64,000 nucleotides of DNA. It comes from Haloarcula marina. GTDB lineage: Archaea > Halobacteriota > Halobacteria > Halobacteriales > Haloarculaceae. Each line of letters starts with the position of its first letter. The first letter of the stretch is position 1. The translations under genes and the position numbers were made by a program. Location: positions 744,001 through 808,000 of the forward strand of contig NZ_CP100404.1 in NCBI RefSeq assembly GCF_024218775.1. The letters are read 5' to 3'. Below, piece after piece: positions 9,208 through 16,121 of the stretch. The notes beneath the pieces were generated by a model, which was not told where the DNA came from, searched no databases, and saw only the letters and a program-made list of their open reading frames with translations.

Positions 9208-10074
9208 TCACTCCAGCAGGTCGACCAGTTCGTTGACCGACTCGACGACTGCGCTCGCGCCCGCCGCGGCGAACTTCTCTCGCCCTGCCTCGCCGGTCAG
9301 GCCGCCGGTGAGGACGCCGATACCGTAGTACACTCGCTCGTCGTCCTCGGCGTCGGCGTTGACGGCCGTCGTCACGTCGTCTAAGGTGTCGCCCGCGAAC
9401 GCGATTCGCTCGGCGTCGAAGCGCTCGCCCAACACCGTCAGCGCGTGCGGGTGGGGTTTCCCCTGCTCCCAGTCGTCCATCGTGAAACGGTGGTCGGCGG
9501 GGAGTTCGAGGCCGACCCGCTCCATCGCGATGTCGGCCTCCGCGGCGGGACGGCCGGTGACGACGCCGACGGCGTAGCGCTCGTGCAGGGCCGTCAGCGT
9601 CTCGCTGTCGACCAGCACGGGTTCGTCGTTGATGTAGCCCGGCGCGTCGAACGGCGGGTCGCCGCCTTCGAGTTCGCGGTACAGGTCACTGCCGAGGTAC
9701 AGCGTCTGGAACACGTCGCGCAACTGGTCGGGGTCCCAGGCGTCGAGGACGCGGTCGGCCGCGTCGTCGGCGAGTCGGTCTTGGGCGACGGCTTTCGCCG
9801 CGTCGAGGCCGCCGCCCCGTTCGGCGATAGCGTCGGTGAAGGTCACGAGGTCGAACGACTCGTCCTCTCGACGGGCCAGCACCAGTAGGGCCGCCGCGTC
9901 GGTGACTTCCCAGTCGTTGTTGAACCCGCCCGCGTCCTTGAACCGCTGGATGTCATCCTTCTCGATGGTCTCGCCGTACACTCGGTCGACGGACTCAACG
10001 ACGGCCCGTCGGTAGGAGTCGGCGACGTCCACGAGGACGCCGTCGATGTCCAGTACGACCGCGTCGACTTGCAT
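9208..10074 (-). CDS. HAD-superfamily phosphatase (TIGR01548-like)
   Basis: 288 residues starting [16 protein letters not shown] at 10074; the longer start at 10101 is unlikely. HAD motif I is D9-x-D11 (LDIDGVLVD), motif II is VVTGRP, the motif III lysine lies in 'GKPHPHAL', and motif IV is FAGDTLDD. A large cap region with '[15 protein letters not shown]' separates motifs I and II, as in the TIGR01548 subgroup, whose members are predicted phosphatases of unproven substrate. Cytoplasmic. Confidence 0.85.
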   Translation of the reverse strand: MQVDAVVLDIDGVLVDVADSYRRAVVESVDRVYGETIEKDDIQRFKDAGGFNNDWEVTDAAALLVLARREDESFDLVTFTDAIAERGGGLDAAKAVAQDRLADDAADRVLDAWDPDQLRDVFQTLYLGSDLYRELEGGDPPFDAPGYINDEPVLVDSETLTALHERYAVGVVTGRPAAEADIAMERVGLELPADHRFTMDDWEQGKPHPHALTVLGERFDAERIAFAGDTLDDVTTAVNADAEDDERVYYGIGVLTGGLTGEAGREKFAAAGASAVVESVNELVDLLE

Positions 10075-10119
10075 ACGCGTCCCGTCGGCGCGCCCGTTCA
10101 AGCCCCTTGCTATCTCTCG

Positions 10120-10518
10120 CTACCGCACGTCCTCGCGCGCCCGGTACAGCGTCTCGCCGCCGTCGAGTTGCTCCCGGTCGACGGGAACCGCTGGCTGGTC
10201 GCCGCCGAGGGTCGTGAACCAGCAGGCGGCGTCGACCCGGCGGGCGATAACACGAAGGGGCCGGTGGAGTTCCGGCGGGAGGTTCCGCGCGAACACGATG
10301 TCGGCGTCCTCGTACACCGAGAGGGTCGGGTCGGTCACGTCGTCGACGACGAAGGTGACGCCGTCCGGAACCGGCCGTTCGTGGATGTCCGTCGCGGTCA
10401 CGCTGACCCCGCGGGCGGCGAGTTCGGCGGCCACCGACGGACGGTTGCCGACCCCGACTTCCACGACGCCGTCGGCGTCAGACAACCGACCGACGAGGGC
10501 ACGGTCGGCGTCGTTCAC
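10120..10518 (-). CDS. UPF0146 family protein
   Basis: 132 residues from a GTG at 10516-10518 (MNDADRALVG). The Rossmann-like glycine motif VVEVGVGNRP is followed by VTATDIHERP, the arrangement seen in UPF0146 proteins, a small archaeal family that resembles a truncated methyltransferase fold. Substrate and role are unknown. Further upstream in-frame GTG codons exist, but they overlap the promoter of the divergent archaemetzincin gene. It ends 45 bp from the start of the HAD gene in the same orientation. Confidence 0.75.
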   Translation of the reverse strand: MNDADRALVGRLSDADGVVEVGVGNRPSVAAELAARGVSVTATDIHERPVPDGVTFVVDDVTDPTLSVYEDADIVFARNLPPELHRPLRVIARRVDAACWFTTLGGDQPAVPVDREQLDGGETLYRAREDVR

Positions 10519-10524
10519 GGCGGG

Positions 10525-10533
10525 ATATTTATG
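10525..10533 (+). promoter_or_regulatory. Promoter TATA element of archaemetzincin gene
   Basis: ATATTTATG is centred 28 nt before the ATG at 10558, indicating a leaderless transcript. The AT-rich block interrupts otherwise GC-rich sequence and lies between the divergent UPF0146 and amzA starts. Confidence 0.6.
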
Positions 10534-10557
10534 CGCCACCGTCTCATACGTTTCGCC

Positions 10558-11079
10558 ATGCACGTCGACATCGTACCGGTGGGCGAAGTCTCCGCCCAAG
10601 TGAAACGCGAGGCGTCGGACGGCCTCCGCGGGACCTACGACTGTGAGGTCACGATGCACGAACCCCAGTCGATTCCCGCCGGTGCGTACGATGGCGACCG
10701 GGACCAGTACCGCGCCGAGGAGTTCATCGACCTCGCGAGGCGCGTCGGGTCCGGCGAGAAGAACATCGCCATCACGCCGAAAGACCTCTTCTACCGCCGC
10801 CGCAACTACGTCTTCGGACTCGCCTACCTCGGCGGGTCCGGTAGCGTCATCTCCACGTACCGCCTCCAGACGTCCTCCGACGGCGGCTTTTCGAACCGCT
10901 CGGCCGGGGAGATTTTCGCCGCCCGCGTCCGCAAGGAAGTCGTCCACGAAATCGGCCACACGCTCGGACTGGAACACTGCGACAACAAGCGCTGCGTGAT
11001 GAACTTCTCGCCGACGGTCCGACAGGTCGACGTGAAGGAAGCGTCCCTGTGTGGGTCCTGCCAGCGCCACGTCCTCTAA
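10558..11079 (+). CDS. amzA: Archaemetzincin, zinc metalloprotease
   Basis: 173 residues. The catalytic zinc motif HEIGHTLGLEHC spans residues 130-141 (HExxHxxGxxHC), followed by C146 and a CxxC at 165-168 that with C141 forms the structural zinc site, and by the Met-turn VMNF at 147-150. This is the complete archaemetzincin signature. The enzyme is a cytoplasmic aminopeptidase-like metalloprotease with poorly known physiological substrates. Length agrees with archaeal members. The start is fixed by the TATA element 28 nt upstream. Confidence 0.93.
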   Translation: MHVDIVPVGEVSAQVKREASDGLRGTYDCEVTMHEPQSIPAGAYDGDRDQYRAEEFIDLARRVGSGEKNIAITPKDLFYRRRNYVFGLAYLGGSGSVISTYRLQTSSDGGFSNRSAGEIFAARVRKEVVHEIGHTLGLEHCDNKRCVMNFSPTVRQVDVKEASLCGSCQRHVL

Positions 11080-11114
11080 CGGCCGCACCTCCCCGAGGAC
11101 CGGCCCCCAACTTA

Positions 11115-11133
11115 GTTAGGTAGAGTATCTAAC
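11115..11133. promoter_or_regulatory. 19-bp palindrome before a small acidic-protein gene
   Basis: GTTAGGTAGAGTATCTAAC has arms GTTAGGTA and TATCTAAC with one mismatch and a 3-nt centre. It ends 28 nt before the ATG at 11161, so it covers the expected TATA position of that gene and could be a repressor site as well as a promoter. Confidence 0.35.
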
Positions 11134-11160
11134 ACGCACTATCGCATACCTCCGAGTGCG

Positions 11161-11376
11161 ATGAGTAAGAGTCAGTCCAGCGACCGAGTTGCGGAGTTAG
11201 GTGACATCTTCGTCTCGGTCACCGGCGACGAATCGGTCACCGAACAGCAAGACGGCGACTCCCCCGACCGCGAACTCCGCCCGGACGAGGAGTTCGACCC
11301 GGCGGAGGTCGCGGACGGACTCGACGACGCCGTCGCCGGGTCCGAGACCGGCGACACGTCCGACCCCGCTGCGTAA
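11161..11376 (+). CDS. Small acidic protein of unknown function
   Basis: 71 residues, very rich in Asp and Glu, beginning MSKSQSSDRVAELGDIFV and continuing with 'ELRPDEEFDPAEVADGLDDAV'. The N-terminal segment could form a short amphipathic helix; the rest looks disordered. No known motif. The ATG start, the position after a palindromic promoter region and the codon bias support it as a real gene. Confidence 0.6.
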   Translation: MSKSQSSDRVAELGDIFVSVTGDESVTEQQDGDSPDRELRPDEEFDPAEVADGLDDAVAGSETGDTSDPAA

Positions 11377-11445
11377 GGTCCTGCGGCAATCGTTATCGTC
11401 CACCGTTTCAGTTTTCAGCGCGCGTCGCCGCACGTCTCGCGTCGC

Positions 11446-11670
11446 TCAACTGCTGTCGATTCCGGAACGATTGAACGCGGCCGCGAGCGTGTAGCCACCG
11501 TAGAAGCCGAGCGTGTGAATCCCCACCTCGGTAGCGAAGTCGGCGACGGTCTGGATGTCCTTGAAGTGGATGAACAGCGCGTCGGTGCCCACGACGACAG
11601 TCGTGAGGACGAGACAGACCAGCAACCGCCGCACGCTGAACAGATAGCTCGACCGGAGGAAACTGCGCAT
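11446..11670 (-). CDS. Small membrane protein of unknown function
   Basis: 74 residues starting MRSFLRSSYLFSVRR at 11670. One strong hydrophobic segment (about 16-34, LLVCLVLTTVVVGTDALFI) and a second weaker one (about 50-64, HTLGFYGGYTLAAAF) give a likely two-helix membrane protein with an Arg-rich cytoplasmic N-terminus. I recognise no family. It is transcribed in the same direction as the ABCE1 gene, 71 bp after its stop. Confidence 0.6.
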   Translation of the reverse strand: MRSFLRSSYLFSVRRLLVCLVLTTVVVGTDALFIHFKDIQTVADFATEVGIHTLGFYGGYTLAAAFNRSGIDSS

Positions 11671-11741
11671 GGAGGTGGTCGTGCTTGTGACGGCACAGCG
11701 AATAGGCTTTCTCACGTCGTCGTGCCGGTCCACCGCCTCGT

Positions 11742-13577
11742 CTACTGGTTCGGACTGTAGTAGTACTCGCCCGCGTTCTTCTGCTTGCGGTCGAGTTGGG
11801 ACCCGGGCTTGTTGATGCGCGGCCGGGACGTGCGCTCGTCGCGACGGAACGTGATGTCGAGGTTCGAGAGGAACTCGTTCATCCCCTCGCGCATCCCCTG
11901 TGGCGGCGCGGCGTGGCCGCTCTTGGCGGGTTCGCCGTCGAAGACGAGCAAGCGGTCTGCCAGCAGGTCGATCATGTAGATGTCGTGGTCGATGACCATC
12001 GCCGTGGCGTCGTGGTTCTCGGCGTAGCGGCGAATCGCCGACGTGGCGAGCACACGCTGTTCGACGTCGAGGTGGGCCGACGGTTCGTCGAGCAGGTAAA
12101 GGTCGGCCTCCTTCGAGAGGCAGGCCGCGATGGCGACGCGCTGGCGCTCCCCGCCCGAGAGGTCGGTCAGTTGCTGCTCCATCACGGCGTCGAGTTGGAG
12201 CGGTTGGGCGATTTCGGTGTTCCAGTACGAGGAACCGAAGTCGTCGGTAATCGTCGAGAGGAACGCGTCGACGCGCATCTGCTGGTCGATGTCGATGTAC
12301 TGGGGCTTGTAGGCGATGTCGAGGTCCGCCTCGACGCTACCCGCGGTGGGTTCCAGACGCCCGGCCAGCATCTTCGCGAACGTCGACTTCCCGATACCGT
12401 TCGGGCCGACTACGCCGAGGACTTCGCTCTCGCGGATGGTCCCGGCCTCGACTTCCAGCGAGAACTCGCCCTCGCCGTAGCTCTTGGCGAGGTCGGGGTA
12501 CTCGATGACCACGTCGCCGGTCGACTCGGTCCGGGGCGCGTGTTCCTCGAACTCGATTTCGGTCTGCCGGATGCGCATGTTCTCGTTCTCCAAGTACCCG
12601 GAGAGGTACTCGTTGATGCCGTTCTTCGTGGACTTCGGCGAGGTGATAATACCGAACGCGCCGGGCGACCCGTAGGCGACGTTGATGTTGTCCGCGAGCA
12701 AGTCGAGGATGGCGAGGTCGTGTTCGACGACCAGCATCGAGCGGTCGCCCTCCTCGGCGAGTTCGCGGATGAGGCGGGCGGCGGTCATCCGCTGACCGAT
12801 GTCCAGATACGGCGTAATCTCGTCGAGGAAGTAGAAGTCCGCGTCCCGTGCCAGCGTCGCCACCAGCGCGACACGCTGGAGTTCGCCGCCCGAGAGGTCG
12901 TCGATGTGATTGTCGACGACCGGGCGGATGCCCGTCCGCTCGATGAGGTAGTCGAGTTCGCCGCGCTCGTCGGTCCGTTCGAGCAGTTCGCGGGCCTTCC
13001 CGTCGAACTGGTCGGGGATGCGGTCGACGTACTGCGGCTTGCGGGCGACGGTCACGTCGCCGTCGCGCATCTGTTCGAGGTAGTCCTGCAGGGCGGTCCC
13101 GCGGTACTCGTCGAGAATCTCGTCCCAGCCCGGTTGCTCGCCGTACCGGCCGAGGTTCGGGGCCATCTCGTCGGCGAGGATGCGGACGGCGGTGGTCTTC
13201 CCGATGCCGTTCGGCCCGAGAATCCCCGTGACCTGCCCCTCTTGGGGGGTGGGGAGGCCGTACAGCGCGAAGGCGTTCTCCCCGTAGCGGTGGACCGGTT
13301 CCTCGGTCAACTCCTGTGGGAGGTTGATGATTTCGATGGCGTCGAAGGGGCACTTGTTGACGCAGATGCCGCAGGACTCGCCCAGACATATCTCCTCGGA
13401 GATGCGGACCTGGTCGGGTTTCCCCTCGAACTCCTCGTCTTCCTCGTAGGCGTCGCCGCGCTTGACGATGCACTCTTTCCCGCTCCGGTTGGGCGGGCAG
13501 TAGTTCATACACTCGTAGTTACAGCGGTCGGGTTGGCACCGCTCTAAGTCGACGACTGCGATACTGTCCTCGGCCAT
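11742..13577 (-). CDS. abce1: Ribosome-recycling ATPase ABCE1 (RNase L inhibitor homologue)
   Basis: 611 residues starting MAEDSIAVVDLERCQPDRC. The N-terminus contains two [4Fe-4S] ferredoxin-like cysteine clusters (CQPDRCNYECMNYCP and CLGESCGICVNKCPF). Two ABC ATPase domains follow, with P-loops GPNGIGKTT and GPNGIGKST and signatures LSGGELQR and LSGGERQR. ABCE1 splits ribosomes after termination in all archaea and eukaryotes. Length is typical. The stop of the upstream 98-residue membrane-protein gene is 2 bp away, suggesting one transcription unit. Confidence 0.97.
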   Translation of the reverse strand: MAEDSIAVVDLERCQPDRCNYECMNYCPPNRSGKECIVKRGDAYEEDEEFEGKPDQVRISEEICLGESCGICVNKCPFDAIEIINLPQELTEEPVHRYGENAFALYGLPTPQEGQVTGILGPNGIGKTTAVRILADEMAPNLGRYGEQPGWDEILDEYRGTALQDYLEQMRDGDVTVARKPQYVDRIPDQFDGKARELLERTDERGELDYLIERTGIRPVVDNHIDDLSGGELQRVALVATLARDADFYFLDEITPYLDIGQRMTAARLIRELAEEGDRSMLVVEHDLAILDLLADNINVAYGSPGAFGIITSPKSTKNGINEYLSGYLENENMRIRQTEIEFEEHAPRTESTGDVVIEYPDLAKSYGEGEFSLEVEAGTIRESEVLGVVGPNGIGKSTFAKMLAGRLEPTAGSVEADLDIAYKPQYIDIDQQMRVDAFLSTITDDFGSSYWNTEIAQPLQLDAVMEQQLTDLSGGERQRVAIAACLSKEADLYLLDEPSAHLDVEQRVLATSAIRRYAENHDATAMVIDHDIYMIDLLADRLLVFDGEPAKSGHAAPPQGMREGMNEFLSNLDITFRRDERTSRPRINKPGSQLDRKQKNAGEYYYSPNQ

Positions 13578-13579
13578 GA

Positions 13580-13876
13580 TTAGACCCCTGCCGTCAGGAG
13601 GATGCCCCACGAGACGAACCAGAGCGCGAAGGTCATGAACGCGATGTAGAGCACGTCTTTCGTGGAGAGGTCGTCGGGCCCGATGCCGATGACGCGAAGA
13701 ATCGGGAACTGTGCGAGGACGGCGGCCGCCACGACGAGGACGCCCGTGACGTCCGCCGCACCCGATGCGACGGCATTCGACACGAACGCCGCCGCGATGC
13801 CCGCGACAGCCGTGATGGTCGTGACAGTGAGCCCCCGCATGTGAGAGCTCATGCCGTCCGCCGTATCCGTAGCCAT
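13580..13876 (-). CDS. Small membrane protein, EMC6-like
   Basis: 98 residues starting MATDTADGMSSHMRGL at 13876. Three hydrophobic segments are visible (about 18-38, 40-60 with VLVVAAAVLAQFPIL, and 75-95 with FMTFALWFVSWGILL). The size, three-helix layout and position next to abce1 match haloarchaeal proteins described as EMC6-like. EMC6 is a subunit of the eukaryotic membrane-protein insertase complex; function in archaea is not established. The family call is from memory of this gene arrangement and should be tested by profile search. Confidence 0.6.
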   Translation of the reverse strand: MATDTADGMSSHMRGLTVTTITAVAGIAAAFVSNAVASGAADVTGVLVVAAAVLAQFPILRVIGIGPDDLSTKDVLYIAFMTFALWFVSWGILLTAGV

Positions 13877-14020
13877 ACCCTGTGTTCGTCCACCCTCCAC
13901 CAAAAGGGGCGCGGTTCAGTACGTCCCTCGGGGACTGGCCATCGTCTGCAGGCGCCGAAACCCACCCGACAGCCCCCGTGTGCCGCCGCGAGCGCCCGTC
14001 TGTCGACCCAACTCCTCAAT

Positions 14021-14029
14021 CTTTATGCA
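14021..14029 (+). promoter_or_regulatory. Promoter TATA element of winged-helix regulator
   Basis: CTTTATGCA is centred 28 nt before the ATG at 14053, predicting a leaderless mRNA. Confidence 0.5.
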
Positions 14030-14052
14030 TCCGGCGACACTCGGTGGGAGTA

Positions 14053-14319
14053 ATGACGGAATCCGACGGGGAGGCAATCGCAGACCTTCCACCGAGCGCG
14101 AAGCTCGTTTACAAGGTGTTGGAGTACGACGGTCCGCTGACCCAGAAAGGTATCGTGGAGGAGTCGATGCTCTCTGCACGTACCGTCCGCTACGCGCTCG
14201 AACGACTCGACGAGGTCGGTGTCATCGAAGAAGACGTGTACTTCGCCGACGCGCGACAGAACCTCTACGAGATAACCGAACAACCGGCCGAACAGGCCGA
14301 CGCCCCCGTCTCCGACTGA
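14053..14319 (+). CDS. Winged helix-turn-helix transcriptional regulator (MarR-like)
   Basis: 88 residues. The segment 'SAKLVYKVLEYDGPLTQKGIVEESMLSARTVRYALERL' (in pieces: helix, turn at GPLT, recognition helix around SARTVRYAL) followed by a wing 'VGVIEEDVYFADARQNLYEI' is a minimal winged-HTH domain with no effector domain. Haloarchaeal chromosomes encode many such single-domain DNA-binding proteins. Target genes are unknown. It is divergently placed relative to the ABCE1/membrane-protein pair (176 bp apart) and convergent with two zinc-ribbon genes. Confidence 0.82.
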   Translation: MTESDGEAIADLPPSAKLVYKVLEYDGPLTQKGIVEESMLSARTVRYALERLDEVGVIEEDVYFADARQNLYEITEQPAEQADAPVSD

Positions 14320-14326
14320 CCCGGGG

Positions 14327-14473
14327 CTACTTCGCTTCTCTCACGATATACCCGCAGGCCGGACAGTCCTGCCGTTCGTCGTCGAACCGCAGACCGCAGA
14401 GCGCACACTCGTAGACTGTTCCTCGGTCGAACCGGTCCCGGAACCGGTCTCTGAGTTGTTGCTGGAGGCGCAT
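14327..14473 (-). CDS. Small zinc-ribbon protein (48 aa)
   Basis: Starts ATG at 14471-14473: MRLQQQLRDRFRDRF, then two CxxC knuckles, CALC and CPAC (about residues 23-26 and 36-39), ending YIVREAK. The form CxxCGLRFDD...CPxCGY is a typical rubredoxin-like/zinc-ribbon fold preceded by an amphipathic helix rich in Arg and Gln. It follows the next zinc-ribbon gene by 3 bp in the same direction, so the two form a mini-operon. Role unknown; a nucleic-acid- or protein-binding adaptor is plausible. Confidence 0.7.
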   Translation of the reverse strand: MRLQQQLRDRFRDRFDRGTVYECALCGLRFDDERQDCPACGYIVREAK

Positions 14474-14476
14474 CGC

Positions 14477-14638
14477 TCAGGCGAGTTCGCCGCAGGTCCG
14501 ACAGCGGGGTCGTTCGGCCCCGGGGTCGAACGCCAGCGCGATTTCGTGGCAGTGCTTGCAGTAGCGGTCGTCGGTGCTGTGTAGGGGGTGGGCGTCGGCG
14601 TCGACGGACGAGACGGTGACGCGTGAGTTCGTCGCCAT
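14477..14638 (-). CDS. Small zinc-ribbon protein (53 aa)
   Basis: Starts ATG at 14636-14638: MATNSRVTVSSVDADAHPL, followed by CKHC and CRTC (about residues 28-31 and 46-49), ending GELA. Two CxxC knuckles separated by about 14 residues suggest one zinc-binding ribbon. It is the first gene of a two-gene unit with the 48-aa protein. A TATA element sits 28 nt upstream. No known family recognised. Confidence 0.7.
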   Translation of the reverse strand: MATNSRVTVSSVDADAHPLHSTDDRYCKHCHEIALAFDPGAERPRCRTCGELA

Positions 14639-14661
14639 GTCAACTACCAGCACGGACTCGT

Positions 14662-14670
14662 ACTAAAGGA
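14662..14670 (-). promoter_or_regulatory. Promoter of the two-gene zinc-ribbon unit
   Basis: On the minus strand TCCTTTAGT is centred 28 nt before the ATG at 14638, again a leaderless arrangement. The remaining 265-bp gap up to moeA at 14904 holds a further AT-rich TATACCTTATA (14690-14700) and no gene. Confidence 0.5.
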
Positions 14671-14872
14671 TTCTGCGCATACGTCTGGATATACCTTATA
14701 CACTGCACCATTTGGAGCACTCTGTGTGGTACTATCGTAGAAACGTAGCACGAATCTCGGAATTGTGGGAGATGCGAACTTCGAAATCGGTCTCCCGTCT
14801 GCGCTGTCCACTCCGGCCGACGCCGGGCGAAAGCACGCTCCGCCGAGACAGTTCTCCGGCCGACCACACAGA

Positions 14873-14881
14873 TGTTTTTGT
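14873..14881 (+). promoter_or_regulatory. Promoter element of the moeA operon
   Basis: TGTTTTTGT lies 23-31 nt before the ATG at 14904, the position expected for the TATA box of a leaderless haloarchaeal transcript. Confidence 0.45.
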
Positions 14882-14903
14882 GGGGCGACGAGTAGGTCTG
14901 GGT

Positions 14904-16121
14904 ATGAGTGACGAGGCACGCCGGACCGAGGGATTCAAACGGCGAACGCGGCTCGACGAGGCCCGCGAGACGCTGTTGGACGCGGTGACGCCCCACGACC
15001 GAACGGAACGGGTCCCGCTCCGGGCGGCCGACGAACGCGTCGTCGCCTCGCCCGTCGCGGCCGACCGCCCGGTTCCGCACTACCGCCGGGCGGCGATGGA
15101 CGGCTACGCGGTCCGCGCCGAGGACACGTTCGGCGCGACCGGTCGCTCGCCCGAGCAGTTGCGAGTCGGCGAGGACGTGGGACCGGGCACGGCGGTTCGC
15201 GTCCACACCGGGAGCGAACTCCCGAGCGGCGCAGACGCCGTCGTGATGGTCGAGGACGCCGACCGGCGCGGTGACGCCCTGAGCGTCTTCGACGCGGTGG
15301 CGGGCGGCGAGAACGTCGCTCCCATCGGCGAGGATGTGGAGGCGGGACAGACGCTGTACGAGGCCGGTCACCGACTCAGGCCGTCGGACCTCGGCCTGCT
15401 GAAAGCCGTCGGGTTGGACGCCGTCTCCGTGTACGAACGGCCGCGCGTCGCCGTCGTTCCGACCGGCGAGGAACTCGTCCAAGACGACCCCGACCCGGGC
15501 GAAGTCGTCGAGACGAACGGGCAGACCGTCACGCAGTACGTCGAGCGGTGGGGCGGCGAGGCTACTTACCGCGACGTGGTCACCGACGACGAGGACGCCC
15601 TCCGAGCGGCCGTCGAGCGCGACCTGGACCACGACATCGTGGTCACCACGGGCGGGTCGTCGGTCGGGGAGCGCGACCTGATTCCCGAAGTCGTCGAGGA
15701 GTTGGGCGAGGTGTTGGTCCACGGCGTCGCGCTGAAACCCGGGCATCCGGTCGCACTCGGTCGGGTCGCCGAGACGCCGGTGGTGATGCTGCCGGGCTAT
15801 CCCGTCGCCTGTATCGTCAACGCGGTCCAGTTCCTCCGCCCGGCGCTCGAACGCGCGGGCCACCTTCCACGGACGACGCCGCCGACGACCGAGGCCCGAC
15901 TGACCCGCAAGATAGCGAGCGACCCCGGTACGCGGACGTTCGCCCGGGTCCGACTCGACGCGGACGACGAGGGGCCCGCGGCGACCCCGACCCGCGCCAG
16001 CGGTTCGGGGGTCCTCTCCAGCGTCGCCCTCGCCGATGGGTGGGTCGTCGTTCCCGAGGGACTGGAGGGGTACGACGCGGGCGAGACGGTGGCCGTCGAG
16101 AACTGGGAGTGGTCCCGATGA
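14904..16121 (+). CDS. moeA: Molybdopterin molybdenumtransferase MoeA (first copy)
   Basis: 405 residues. It contains the MoeA hallmark AAMDGYAVRAEDTFG near residues 60-74, the PTGEEL motif of the nucleotide-binding domain III, TTGGSSVGERD, and the C-terminal beta-barrel domain IV. The enzyme inserts molybdate (or tungstate) into adenylylated molybdopterin to make the active cofactor. The start MSDEARRTEG is fixed by the upstream promoter; an in-frame upstream extension covers the promoter and is rejected. Its stop overlaps the ATG of the second moeA by 4 bp (ATGA). Confidence 0.93.
   Translation: MSDEARRTEGFKRRTRLDEARETLLDAVTPHDRTERVPLRAADERVVASPVAADRPVPHYRRAAMDGYAVRAEDTFGATGRSPEQLRVGEDVGPGTAVRVHTGSELPSGADAVVMVEDADRRGDALSVFDAVAGGENVAPIGEDVEAGQTLYEAGHRLRPSDLGLLKAVGLDAVSVYERPRVAVVPTGEELVQDDPDPGEVVETNGQTVTQYVERWGGEATYRDVVTDDEDALRAAVERDLDHDIVVTTGGSSVGERDLIPEVVEELGEVLVHGVALKPGHPVALGRVAETPVVMLPGYPVACIVNAVQFLRPALERAGHLPRTTPPTTEARLTRKIASDPGTRTFARVRLDADDEGPAATPTRASGSGVLSSVALADGWVVVPEGLEGYDAGETVAVENWEWSR

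Noticed and set aside
11796-13547. 583-codon open frame antisense to abce1
   Set aside because: It is a by-product of high GC and the wobble bias of the real gene on the other strand; no start signal or family resemblance.
14692-14704. 13-base match (AGTGTATAAGGTA on the minus strand) to 39669-39681 upstream of urtA
   Set aside because: Many 13-base matches are expected by chance in 64 kb, and both lie in AT-rich promoter DNA; not enough to claim a shared operator.
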